Shown here piece after piece: positions 16,617 to 24,640 of a stretch of 64,000 nt of DNA; position 1 is the stretch's first letter; each line of letters opens with the position of its first letter. The notes beneath the pieces are model-generated. The model was not told the DNA's origin. It made no database searches and saw only the letters and a program-made list of their open reading frames with translations. The position numbers and the translations under genes were made by a program. The stretch covers positions 62,001 to 126,000 of the forward strand of contig CBDCXJ010000016.1 of NCBI GenBank assembly GCA_965223695.1, written 5' to 3'. The DNA comes from JAUVPB01 sp965223695. GTDB taxonomy: Bacteria; Actinomycetota; Thermoleophilia; Gaiellales; Gaiellaceae.

Positions 16617-17241
16617 ATGAGCGCCGACTCCGCGGCCGAGGCGCTGCTCGACGCGGCCGAGGCCGAGTTCGCCCAGTCGGGAATCGTCGACGCGTCCCTT
16701 CGGGCGATCATGCGTGCGGCGGGCGCCGATTCGGGCGCCGTCCACTACCAACTTTCGCTCGCGCGAGGCCCTGGCCGAGGCGGTGCTCGATCGCATCCTT
16801 GCCCCGCTGAATGAGCACCGGCTCGCTCTTCTCACCGCGGCAGAGGCTGAGGCCGGGCAGGCAGCGGATCGTGGCGAGGCGATCGCGCTCGAGGTACTCG
16901 TCGAGTCGCTGATTCGCCCCGACATCGAGGCGGCATGCGGGCTCGAGGCTCGCTCCTCGGGCCGGGCGCGGCTGATCGGAGCGATCTACATCCGACCGGC
17001 GGCGTTCGTTCAGGCCCGCGTCGAGGCGCACTTCAGACCGGTCGCGGGGCGATTCCTGCCGCATCTCTGCGCCGCAGCGCCGCGCGTGTCGCCCGAGACG
17101 CTCTCGTGGCGCGTCCGCTGGTGCGTCTTCGGTGCGCTCGGCGCGCTTCTCTCCGATGAAGACGCGCCGTTCGAGAGGCCGTCGGACGAGCTTGCCGCCG
17201 AGCTCGTCGCCGTCCTGGCGGCGGCGCTCTCGGCGCGGTAG
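16617..17241 (+). pseudogene. TetR/AcrR family regulator, single-base frameshift
   Basis: The N-terminal helix-turn-helix frame starts at ATG 16617 (ALLDAAEAEFAQSG, then DASLRAIMRAAGADSGAVHY). After about residue 45 the frame degenerates, while the expected continuation (FRSREALAEAVLDRILAPLN to LAAALSAR) is in another frame ending at 17241. Removing one A in CCAACTTT near 16752 restores the canonical HYHF-x-SREAL motif and a 207-residue protein. It would repress the SRPBCC unit by binding the palindrome at 16101. As read here the DNA-binding and ligand domains are separated. Real mutation versus assembly error cannot be decided. Confidence 0.85.
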
Positions 17242-17286
17242 GCGGACGCCGAGCTAGCGTGTCGCATCCGTAGCTAGGAGAAGCCG

Positions 17287-18522
17287 ATGTTGCAGCGCCT
17301 CGAGAGCAGAGCCTGGGAGACACCGTTGTACGCGGACTTCTCCCGCGCCGAGTTCGCCGGCAGGGTGGAGCGGATGCAGGCCCTGCTCGCCGAGAACGAG
17401 ATCGACATCCTCGTTCTCTGGGACGAGAAGAACCTGCGCTACTTCACCGGCTACCGCAACAACCTCTTCCACGCCGGCTCGTTCCAGCCGGCGATCGTGG
17501 TGATCCCGACGGATGCCCAACCGGTGATCATCGTCCCGGACTTCTTCTGTGGCGTCGCCGAGGGCTACACCTACGTCGAGGACATTCGCCTCATCGTCAA
17601 CCCTCACGTGACCGCCAACATCCGGAACACCCCGGCGATGGTCGCCGACGTCGTCAAGGAGCTCGGTTGCGGCAGCGGCCGGGTCGGTATCGAAGCCGGC
17701 GGGCTTGGTGGCATGACGATTCCGCGGCCTCTCAACGACATTGATCGGTTCCGTGAGGAGCTGAGCGACGTCGAGTTCGTCGAGGCGGGCGATCTCATCT
17801 GGAAGCTCAGGTGGATCAAGTCGAGCGCCGAGGTCGAGGCGCTCAAGCAGGCCACTCGCGCGTCGATCGACACCTACAGCGAGCTCGTCGGAACTTTCCA
17901 GCCTGGGATGACCGAGAAGGACGTCGGCCTGATCGTTCGCCAGAGCTTGCTCGAGAAGGTCCACGACTGCGAGCCGCCGCTGGTGACCGCGTCGAGTCGC
18001 CGCGTCCCGATGTACGACGTTCCGGCCTGGGACGAGGGGATTCCCCTGAATCCGGGCGATCGCATCATTCTCGAGCCGCTTCCGGCCCACAAGGGCTACT
18101 ACGGAAGCTGCTGCCGCATCTTCAATATCGGCCCGCTGAGCGACGAGGTGCAGGAGCGGGCCGAGCTCGTCGACACCGTCCAGGAGCGCGCGATCGGCGC
18201 CGTGAAGCCGGGCGTCACCACCGGCGAGCTATGGGATGTCATGGACGACGGCTTCCAGGAGCTCGCCGGCGAGAACTACATCTTCGACCAGGGCGGTCAC
18301 GGCGTGGGTCTGTGCATCCACGAGCCGCCGATGATCGCCAAGGGCGAGCACGTTCCGATCGAAGAGGGCATGGTTCTCGCCATCGAGACCTGGACGATCG
18401 GCGAGGGCGATGGGCGCGACATGGGCGCCGTGTTCGGTGTGGAGGACTACGTCGTCGTGACGAGCGACGGCGCAGATGTGTTCCCCGGATACCCAAAAGA
18501 GCAGCGCGTCCTCGGCGCCTAA
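17287..18522 (+). CDS. M24 family peptidase-fold protein (creatinase/prolidase-like)
   Basis: A 411-residue pita-bread-fold protein with the N-terminal creatinase domain (about 1-160, including LVLWDEKNLRYFTGYRNNLF) and the C-terminal M24 domain. Metallopeptidases have Asp in GDxxxxD and further down; here the segment reads GDRIILEPLPAHKGYYGSCC, with the metal-ligand Asp residues replaced. The His of GGHGVGLCIHEPP and Glu of AIETW remain. Creatinase itself lacks metal and keeps His, so a C-N hydrolase role on a small guanidino or amine compound is plausible. AGGAGA precedes the ATG. It heads an apparent operon with an LLM flavoprotein, copper amine oxidase and VOC protein. Confidence 0.85.
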   Translation: MLQRLESRAWETPLYADFSRAEFAGRVERMQALLAENEIDILVLWDEKNLRYFTGYRNNLFHAGSFQPAIVVIPTDAQPVIIVPDFFCGVAEGYTYVEDIRLIVNPHVTANIRNTPAMVADVVKELGCGSGRVGIEAGGLGGMTIPRPLNDIDRFREELSDVEFVEAGDLIWKLRWIKSSAEVEALKQATRASIDTYSELVGTFQPGMTEKDVGLIVRQSLLEKVHDCEPPLVTASSRRVPMYDVPAWDEGIPLNPGDRIILEPLPAHKGYYGSCCRIFNIGPLSDEVQERAELVDTVQERAIGAVKPGVTTGELWDVMDDGFQELAGENYIFDQGGHGVGLCIHEPPMIAKGEHVPIEEGMVLAIETWTIGEGDGRDMGAVFGVEDYVVVTSDGADVFPGYPKEQRVLGA

Positions 18523-18553
18523 CGCAGGTGCCGTAGGTGAAGGAGGCTTCGGT

Positions 18554-19549
18554 ATGACAGCGAGCGGCGGACCACCGGTAGGACTCGTGATCGGAAGCTC
18601 CCTCGACCCGGCGCAGATACCGCACGCGGCGCGGCTCGGCGAGAGGCATGGATTCGCTGAGCTGTGGGTTCCAGAGGACTATTTCTTCACGGGCGGCATC
18701 TCGGGCGCGACGGCCGTGCTCGGCGCGACCTCGACGCTGCCCGTCGGGCTCGGGATCGTCTCGGCGATGGTGCGCCATCCCGCCGTCCTGGCGATGGAGC
18801 TCGCGACGATGTCGAGGATGTTCCCGGGTCGCGTCTGGCCCGGGATCGGGCTCGGTGTCCCGTTCTGGCTGACGCAGATGGGGCTCTATCCCAAGTCACA
18901 GCTGACGGCGATGCGCGAGTGCCTCACGGGGCTTCGGGCGCTGCACGCTGGCGAGAACCTGACGCGCGAGGGCGACTACTTCGACTTCGACGCCGTGCAG
19001 CTCACGCACCCGCCTGGCGAAGAGCTCCCGCTGTACATGGGCGTGCTCGGGCCGAAGATGCTCGAGCTCTCGGGCGAGATCGCCGACGGCACGGTCGTCT
19101 CGGTGCTGGCTGGGCACGAATACGTTCGCTGGCTGCGCGAGCGCGTGGCCGCCGGCGCCGCGAAAGCCGGACGTGACGCCAGCGCACACCGCGTCGCGAC
19201 CTTCGCGCTCTTCGCTGCCGACGCCGACGCCGCCAAAGCCAAGGCAGCCGTGCGCGCGGCCACCGGTTTCTACCTCTCGGCGATGCCGAAGAGCGCGCTC
19301 ACCGATGTGTACGGCGTCGGCGATGAGCTGTGGGAGATGGCCAAAGGCGGGCAGGAGCAGATCGACCGCGAGATGCCCGATCAGTGGCTCGAGGATCTTG
19401 CCGTCGCCGGCGAGCCCGACGAGTGCGCCGAGAAGATCCAGGGCCTGCTCGACGCAGGCTCCGACTCGGTCGTCCTGTTCCCGGCCCAGCCGGAGGCATT
19501 CGACGAGGTCGTCGAGTTCGCCGCGCAAGAGGTGCTCCCGAGGATCTGA
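18554..19549 (+). CDS. LLM class flavin-dependent oxidoreductase
   Basis: A 331-residue luciferase-like monooxygenase/F420-dependent reductase-type barrel. Signs include GLVIGSSLDPAQIPHAARLG, the LPVGLGIVSAMVRHPAVLAM strand-helix unit, GRVWPGIGLG and LPLYMGVLGPKMLELSGEIA, with the closing VAGEPDECAEKIQGLL. A longer frame begins at 18476 inside the previous gene; the ATG at 18554 has AGGAGG 8 bp upstream. It lies between the M24-like and amine oxidase genes and so may take part in the same amine or guanidino compound breakdown. Flavin (FMN or F420) cannot be assigned. Confidence 0.9.
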   Translation: MTASGGPPVGLVIGSSLDPAQIPHAARLGERHGFAELWVPEDYFFTGGISGATAVLGATSTLPVGLGIVSAMVRHPAVLAMELATMSRMFPGRVWPGIGLGVPFWLTQMGLYPKSQLTAMRECLTGLRALHAGENLTREGDYFDFDAVQLTHPPGEELPLYMGVLGPKMLELSGEIADGTVVSVLAGHEYVRWLRERVAAGAAKAGRDASAHRVATFALFAADADAAKAKAAVRAATGFYLSAMPKSALTDVYGVGDELWEMAKGGQEQIDREMPDQWLEDLAVAGEPDECAEKIQGLLDAGSDSVVLFPAQPEAFDEVVEFAAQEVLPRI

Positions 19550-19582
19550 GAACAGCGGCCGACGCGACGAGAGGAGCCGAGC

Positions 19583-21499
19583 ATGGCCACGACCGAATCC
19601 CGCATCCGCCACCCGCTCGAGCCACTCACGGCCGAGGAGATCGGGCAGGCCGTCGCGCTTGTTCGCGCCGAGGAGCGGCTGTCCGAGCGCGCCCGTTTCA
19701 CGCTCGTCTGGCTGGCCGAGCCCGACAAGGCCCTCGTGCGCGAGTTCGCGGACGGCGACGATGCCCCGCGCGAGATCTCGATGACCGTGCTCGATAAGGA
19801 GGTCGAGAAGGTCTACCGGATCCGGGTCTCGCTGACCGGCAACACGATCACTTCGTGGGAAGAGGTCGAGGGCGTGCAGCCGCCCGTCTTCGGCGAGGAG
19901 TGGGACCTGGCGGAGGCCGCGGCGAAGGCTGACCCGCGCTTCGTCGAGGGCTGCAAGAAGCGAGGCATCGACGATCTGACCGACGTCTTCGTCGACCCGG
20001 TTTCTGCCGGTAACTTCGTCTTTCCCGACGAGGTCGGGCGGCGACTCGTTCGCGGCGTCGCCTACTGGCGCGAAGACGGCCGCGACAACGGCTACGCGTA
20101 CCCGATCGAAGGCCTGATTCCCATCATCGACCTGAACGTCGGCGAGGTCGTCGAGGTCTGGGACTCGGGTGCGATCTCGATGCCGACGACGCACGGCCGC
20201 TACGACCTCGAATCTGTCGGCCCCGCGCGCGAGGGCGTGAAAGCGCTCGAGATCGTTCAGCCCGACGGTCCGAGCTTTACGCTCGACGGGAACCGGCTCG
20301 AGTGGCAGAAGTGGTCGCTTCGCGCCCAGCTGATGCCGCGCGAGGGCCTCGTCCTGCACGACATCCGTTACGACGACCGTCCGGTCGTCTACCGCGCGGG
20401 TCTCAGCGAGATGGTCGTGCCTTACGGCGACCCCGCGCAGGCGCACTTCTGGAAGGCGGTCTTCGACGCGGGCGAGTACGGGCTCGGCCAGATGGCCAAC
20501 TCGCTCAAGCTCGGCTGCGACTGCCTCGGCGAGATCCGCTACATGGACGCGACGCTCTCAGACGAGTTCGGCGAGCCGTTCACGATCGAGAACGCGATCT
20601 GCATTCACGAGGAGGACTTCGGAATCGCCTGGAAGCACTTCGACGCCCGCTCCGAGGAGACCGAGGTGCGGCGGCTCAGGCGCCTCGCCGTCTCGTTCAT
20701 CTGCACCGTCGGCAACTACGGCTACGGGTTCTTCTGGTACCTGTACAACGACGGCACGATCGAGTTCGAGGTCAAGGCGACGGGGATCATGCAGACCACG
20801 GCGCTCGAGGCTGGATTCGAAGGCGAGTACGAGTACGGCACGCACATCGCGCCCGGGCTCGGCGCCATGAACCACCAGCATATCTTCAGCGTGCGGCTCG
20901 ACATGGCCGTCGATGGCGACCGCAACTCGGTGTACGAGGTGAACGTCGAGCGAGAGCGCGCGTCGAAGAAGAAGAATCCGTACGGGCAGGCGATGCGGGC
21001 GACGCAGACCCTCCTAGGTCGCGAGGGCGAGGCGGCGCGCGACGTCAACACCGCGACCGGCCGCTACTGGACCGTGGTCAACCCCAACGCCGAGAACGCG
21101 CTCGGCCAGCCGACGGGCTACAAGCTGTTGCCCGGCCCGCAGGACGCGCTTTTCTGTCACCCCGACTCGCCGATGGTAAAGCGTGGCGGCTTCGCGAGTC
21201 ACCACGTCTGGGTGACGCAGTTCGACCCGGATGAGATCTATGCCGCCGGTGACTTTCCTAACCAGTCCGATCCTGCGGAGGCGCCCCACGGCCTTCCACG
21301 CTGGCAAGAGCAGGATCGCGAGCTCGAGAACGAGGACGTCGTCCTCTGGTACACGATCTGCCACTCGCACATCCCGCGGCCCGAGGACTGGCCGATGACG
21401 ATGGTCGAGCGCGCCGGCTTCAGCCTGACGCCCGTCGGGTTCTTCTCGCGGACGCCCGCACTCGACCTGCCCCGGCCCGAGCACCGCTGCCACGACTGA
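19583..21499 (+). CDS. Copper-containing primary amine oxidase
   Basis: A 638-residue homodimer-type enzyme oxidising primary amines to aldehydes with release of ammonia and hydrogen peroxide. The catalytic domain has the general-base Asp in VFDAGEYGLG, the topaquinone-forming Tyr379 in TVGNYGYGFFW, copper ligands in MNHQHIFSVRLDM (HxH) and the third His in HSHIPRPEDWP. The family motif is N-Y-[DE]-[YN]; here the residue after the cofactor Tyr is Gly380, which is unusual and may alter cofactor mobility or processing. Length is normal for bacterial enzymes. It sits in an operon after M24-like and LLM genes and before a VOC protein. Confidence 0.93.
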   Translation: MATTESRIRHPLEPLTAEEIGQAVALVRAEERLSERARFTLVWLAEPDKALVREFADGDDAPREISMTVLDKEVEKVYRIRVSLTGNTITSWEEVEGVQPPVFGEEWDLAEAAAKADPRFVEGCKKRGIDDLTDVFVDPVSAGNFVFPDEVGRRLVRGVAYWREDGRDNGYAYPIEGLIPIIDLNVGEVVEVWDSGAISMPTTHGRYDLESVGPAREGVKALEIVQPDGPSFTLDGNRLEWQKWSLRAQLMPREGLVLHDIRYDDRPVVYRAGLSEMVVPYGDPAQAHFWKAVFDAGEYGLGQMANSLKLGCDCLGEIRYMDATLSDEFGEPFTIENAICIHEEDFGIAWKHFDARSEETEVRRLRRLAVSFICTVGNYGYGFFWYLYNDGTIEFEVKATGIMQTTALEAGFEGEYEYGTHIAPGLGAMNHQHIFSVRLDMAVDGDRNSVYEVNVERERASKKKNPYGQAMRATQTLLGREGEAARDVNTATGRYWTVVNPNAENALGQPTGYKLLPGPQDALFCHPDSPMVKRGGFASHHVWVTQFDPDEIYAAGDFPNQSDPAEAPHGLPRWQEQDRELENEDVVLWYTICHSHIPRPEDWPMTMVERAGFSLTPVGFFSRTPALDLPRPEHRCHD

Positions 21500-21512
21500 C
21501 GAGGAGGGCCGC

Positions 21513-21911
21513 ATGGAACTCGTCCACACGTGCATCCGCGTTCGCGACCCCGATGCCAGCGTCGCCTTCTACGAGAAGCTTGGCTTCGAGCTGCGCGGGC
21601 GGCTCAACTTCGAGACCGCCTACAACCTGTACATGGGCCTCCCTGGCGACGGCGACCGGCTCGAGCTCACGGTCAACGTCGGGCGCGAGGAGCCATACGA
21701 CCTCGGCGACGGCTACAACCACATCGCGATGACGGTCGACGATCTCGACGCGACGCTGGCCGGGCTCGCCGGGCAGGGGATCGAGCCGGACAACCCGCCC
21801 TACGCGGTGCCGGGCAAGCCGATCCGCATTGCGTTCGTGAGCGACCCGGACGGGTATCGGGTCGAACTCGTCGACGGCGGTGTGCTCGCCACGCCTCAAG
21901 ATTCCGGGTAG
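21513..21911 (+). CDS. VOC/glyoxalase I-like protein
   Basis: A 132-residue vicinal oxygen chelate protein. Glyoxalase-type metal ligands appear as His in MELVHTCIRV, Glu in RLELTVN, His in GYNHIAMTV and Glu in GYRVELVD, so a metal site is complete. It could be a lactoylglutathione lyase-type isomerase or a related aldehyde-detoxifying enzyme, which would fit the aldehydes made by the amine oxidase 13 bp upstream. GAGGAGGG precedes the ATG. The stop codon TAG is contributed by the first unit of the 8-bp tandem repeat that follows. Confidence 0.9.
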   Translation: MELVHTCIRVRDPDASVAFYEKLGFELRGRLNFETAYNLYMGLPGDGDRLELTVNVGREEPYDLGDGYNHIAMTVDDLDATLAGLAGQGIEPDNPPYAVPGKPIRIAFVSDPDGYRVELVDGGVLATPQDSG

Positions 21912-21943
21912 CCGGGTAGGCGGGTAGACGGGTAGACGGGTAG
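21904..21943. repeat. Five-copy 8-bp tandem repeat
   Basis: Five consecutive units of the form NCGGGTAG (CCGGGTAG twice, GCGGGTAG once, ACGGGTAG twice). The array begins inside the last codons of the VOC gene and joins it to the peptide-binding-protein remnant. Because each unit carries TAG it closes that frame. Looks like slippage-prone sequence at a deletion junction. Confidence 0.8.
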
Positions 21944-21945
21944 CC

Positions 21946-22023
21946 AACAAGAAGGTCCGCGGCTGGCAGCCGCACCAGTTCAACCTGTACCCGTACTACC
22001 AGGACGTCTGGCTGGCGTCCTAG
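21946..22023 (+). pseudogene. C-terminal remnant of a peptide-type ABC substrate-binding protein
   Basis: The 25 codons before the TAG at 22021-22023 read NKKVRGWQPHQFNLYPYYQD then VWLAS. This matches the usual C-terminus of family 5 (DppA/OppA-like) solute-binding proteins, with a V-x-G-x-x-P and tyrosine-rich ending. The other roughly 500 residues are missing; the sequence jumps from the tandem repeat straight into this tail. A deletion between the VOC gene and the end of a lost binding-protein gene is the simplest explanation. Its terminator-like hairpin is still present downstream. Confidence 0.65.
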
Positions 22024-22033
22024 CTCCCGCCGT

Positions 22034-22063
22034 GAGCCAGCCCCGGCGCGGCGGGGCTGGCTC
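22034..22063 (+). terminator. Strong GC-rich hairpin (terminator-like)
   Basis: GAGCCAGCCCCG (22034-22045) and CGGGGCTGGCTC (22052-22063) form a perfect 12-bp stem with a 6-nt loop, 10 bp past the remnant's stop codon. No clear T-run follows. It probably ended the former operon. Confidence 0.6.
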
Positions 22064-22130
22064 CTAACGGCTCACTCTCCCGGGGGATGCCCGCCGGCCA
22101 CGGCGCACTCACCATGCGTCGGAGTTGGCG

Positions 22131-23555
22131 ATGCGGTACGCACGGCGCGAGGACGGCATTGCGATGATCGCCGGGCTGGTCGTCCTGGTCATCATCGGCA
22201 TTCTCGGCGGCTCGGCCGTGTACTTCACCTCGACGAACGAGAAGACCGCCGAGCGCAGCGCTTCGACGAGCGTGACTCGCTCGCTCGCCGAGAGCGGGAT
22301 AGCCGAGGCGCTCGCGGTGATCGCCAAGCCGACCAACGATCGCACCAATCCGGGCCTGGTGCCGGCGGCGACAACGAATCACACCGAGGGTGACGTGACC
22401 TGGTCGGGCGTCTACGACGCGGGCACGGCCACCTGGACGCTCACCGCTGAGGGAGTCGTGGCTAACCCGGCCGCAGAGGATGCGCTGCGGCACACGGTCA
22501 GCGCAAGGGTCTGGGTGGCCGACATCACCTACGCCTCGGCGGTCAACCTCGGCGACGGCACGACCGACTACGAGATCTTCGCCATGAACTCCGACGGCAC
22601 CGGCGCCCAACCGCTCACGAACAACAACGTCGCCGAGCGCTATCCGCACTGGTCCCCCGATGGGCAGACGCTCGTCTTCACGAGCGAACTCGCCAGCGAT
22701 GCGCTTCCGGGTGCCGACTCGGGCTCGAGCGGAGCGGCACCCAACGCGAACCGTGACGTCTACACGATGAAACCGGACGGGAGCGACCTTACGCGGCTCA
22801 CCACGAATGCCGGCACGGTCGGCTACTACATGAGCTCGAAGGAGGAAGACCCGACCTGGGGACCGAGCGGCAAGATCTTCTATGCGAGCTCGATCAACGG
22901 GCACCAGGGCGGCGGGCCGAGCTCGACGCTCTACAACTCAGACCTCTACGCCATGGACACCGACGGGGCGAACAAGGTCAACCTGACACCCTGTCAGCTG
23001 ACGCCGGCCAACTACTGGACGTATTCGGGCACAACCTGCTCGAACGATCAGGAGCCGTCCTGGAGCGGGGATGGGCTCCTCTGCGTCGAGTCGAGCGCCG
23101 GGACCGGAACGGACTCGATCCACGCGATCCCGGTGACCGTGCAGCCGAACGGATCAATCGTCACCGGAACGCCCTACGACATGATCGGCGTCCCTGGATC
23201 GACGCATCTCAACTGCTCGTTCTCGACGGATGGAAGCAAGATGGTCTACACGTCTGACCAGGACGGCGATTTCGAGATCTTCGTACTCGACATCGGCTCG
23301 GGAACGCACACGCAGCTGACCAACAACACCGCGGCCGATCGCCAGCCCGGCTTCACGATCGATGGTCGCATCGTCTTCGGCTCGGACATGACCTCTGGCG
23401 CCGGGAACAGCAACAACGCGGACGGCAACAAGGAACTCTTCATCATGAACGCCGACGGCAGCGGTATCTGGCAGCTCACGGCGACGACCGGAACGGCCGT
23501 GAACAACTGGCCCGACGTGCGCCACGAGTTCCGGCCGTTCGAGTACTCGGGCTAA
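22131..23555 (+). CDS. PilX-like pilin N-terminus fused to a TolB/PD40 beta-propeller
   Basis: A 474-residue protein. Residues 1-35 have a prepilin-like leader (RYARREDG) followed by a hydrophobic helix IAMIAGLVVLVIIGILGGSA, as in PilX-type minor pilins that lack the usual Glu at mature position 5. A short pilin-like spacer follows to about residue 145. The rest has repeated PD40/TolB blades, each with a motif like DYEIFAMNSDGTG, YPHWSPDGQTLVF, DVYTMKPDGSD or DGDFEIFVLDIGSG. It is probably surface-anchored or pilus-associated; the ligand is unknown. ATG 22131 with GGAG 7 bp upstream is preferred over the in-frame TTG at 22125. Confidence 0.8.
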   Translation: MRYARREDGIAMIAGLVVLVIIGILGGSAVYFTSTNEKTAERSASTSVTRSLAESGIAEALAVIAKPTNDRTNPGLVPAATTNHTEGDVTWSGVYDAGTATWTLTAEGVVANPAAEDALRHTVSARVWVADITYASAVNLGDGTTDYEIFAMNSDGTGAQPLTNNNVAERYPHWSPDGQTLVFTSELASDALPGADSGSSGAAPNANRDVYTMKPDGSDLTRLTTNAGTVGYYMSSKEEDPTWGPSGKIFYASSINGHQGGGPSSTLYNSDLYAMDTDGANKVNLTPCQLTPANYWTYSGTTCSNDQEPSWSGDGLLCVESSAGTGTDSIHAIPVTVQPNGSIVTGTPYDMIGVPGSTHLNCSFSTDGSKMVYTSDQDGDFEIFVLDIGSGTHTQLTNNTAADRQPGFTIDGRIVFGSDMTSGAGNSNNADGNKELFIMNADGSGIWQLTATTGTAVNNWPDVRHEFRPFEYSG

Positions 23556-23590
23556 ACACCCCACCCGGCCATCGATAGGCTGCGCCGCCC

Positions 23591-24640
23591 GTGAGCACAC
23601 CGCTTCAGGTCGGGATCTCGGTCGGGCCGAACGGCCTTCCGATTGAAGAGGCAGTCGAGCTCGCGGGTCGGGCTGAAGAAGCCGGCCTGGACATCGTCGG
23701 CTGCGGAGACGCGGGCGCAGAGAACCTCGCTCTCATGGGAGCGATTGCGGCACGCACCAGCTCGATCGAGCTCGTTTCGTGCGCCTTGACCTGGGCCCGC
23801 ACGCCCGTCACCCTCGCGGCCGGCGCCCGCACGCTCGCCGAGCTCTCGAAGGGCCGCTACCGCTTCGCCGTCGGCACGATGCCCCGGGCCTGGAGTGAGG
23901 GCTGGCACGGTGTCGACTACAGTCGACCGCTCGAACGAATGCGGGACTACGTCGCGGCGACACGGGCGGCGCTCAGCGCGAGGCCGGGAGAGCCTGTGAA
24001 CCACGCCGGGCCCTACTACGAGCTACGGGACTACATCGCGTTCGGCTCGCCGCCCGAACACTCGATTCGGCTTCATCTCGCCCCCTCGCGTCCGGGCATG
24101 TCGCAGCTCGCCGGCGAGATTGCCGACGGCGCACTCTTCAATGTCGTTCATTCCCAGGATCAGCTCGGCTCGGTCCTGCTGCCCGCGCTCGCTCGCGGTC
24201 TCGAGTCGGCTGGTCGCGAGCGCTCGGACGTGGAGCTCGGCTGTCTCGTCTTTTGCGCGATTTCTGAGAGCGAGGATCAGGCGCTCGAGCTCCTTCGCCC
24301 CGGGATCGGGCTCTATTTCGGCGTGCCGTATTTCACCGACCTCCTGCGTCATCACGGCTTCGAGGCAGAGCTCGAGGCCGGGCTCGCGGCGCGCGCTCAA
24401 CAGGACGACGCGGCCGCGGTCGACGCTGTCAGCGATCGGCTCGTGCGGGCGGTAGGTCTCGCCGGCAGCGAAGCCGAGGTCGCCGAAAAACTCCGTGCCT
24501 ACGAGGAGCTCGTCGACTGGGTGCTCCTGTGCGCCCCGATCGCCCAGACGCCCGACGTCGTGCGCGAGCAGACAGTCCGTATCGTCGAGAGGTTCGGCCG
24601 CACCAGTGACCCTACTTCCTGCCCTTCCCGGCCAACTTGA
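23591..24640 (+). CDS. LLM class flavin-dependent oxidoreductase
   Basis: A 349-residue luciferase-like barrel protein. Signs are PLQVGISVGPNGLPIEEAVE, TSSIELVSCALTWARTPVTL, LAELSKGRYRFAVGTMPRAW, the SEGWHGVDYSRPLERMRDYV stretch and the C-terminal GSEAEVAEKLRAYEELVDWV. It is a close paralogue of the gene at 48532 and of the fragment at 62340, sharing the GWHGV-x-Y-x-RP block. GTG start; the 3' end overlaps the convergent downstream gene by 29 bp. Cofactor (FMN or F420) and substrate are unknown. Confidence 0.9.
   Translation: MSTPLQVGISVGPNGLPIEEAVELAGRAEEAGLDIVGCGDAGAENLALMGAIAARTSSIELVSCALTWARTPVTLAAGARTLAELSKGRYRFAVGTMPRAWSEGWHGVDYSRPLERMRDYVAATRAALSARPGEPVNHAGPYYELRDYIAFGSPPEHSIRLHLAPSRPGMSQLAGEIADGALFNVVHSQDQLGSVLLPALARGLESAGRERSDVELGCLVFCAISESEDQALELLRPGIGLYFGVPYFTDLLRHHGFEAELEAGLAARAQQDDAAAVDAVSDRLVRAVGLAGSEAEVAEKLRAYEELVDWVLLCAPIAQTPDVVREQTVRIVERFGRTSDPTSCPSRPT

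Noticed and set aside
21904..21943. Tandem repeat considered as a CRISPR
   Set aside because: Units are 8 bp, contiguous, without spacers, and no cas genes are nearby.
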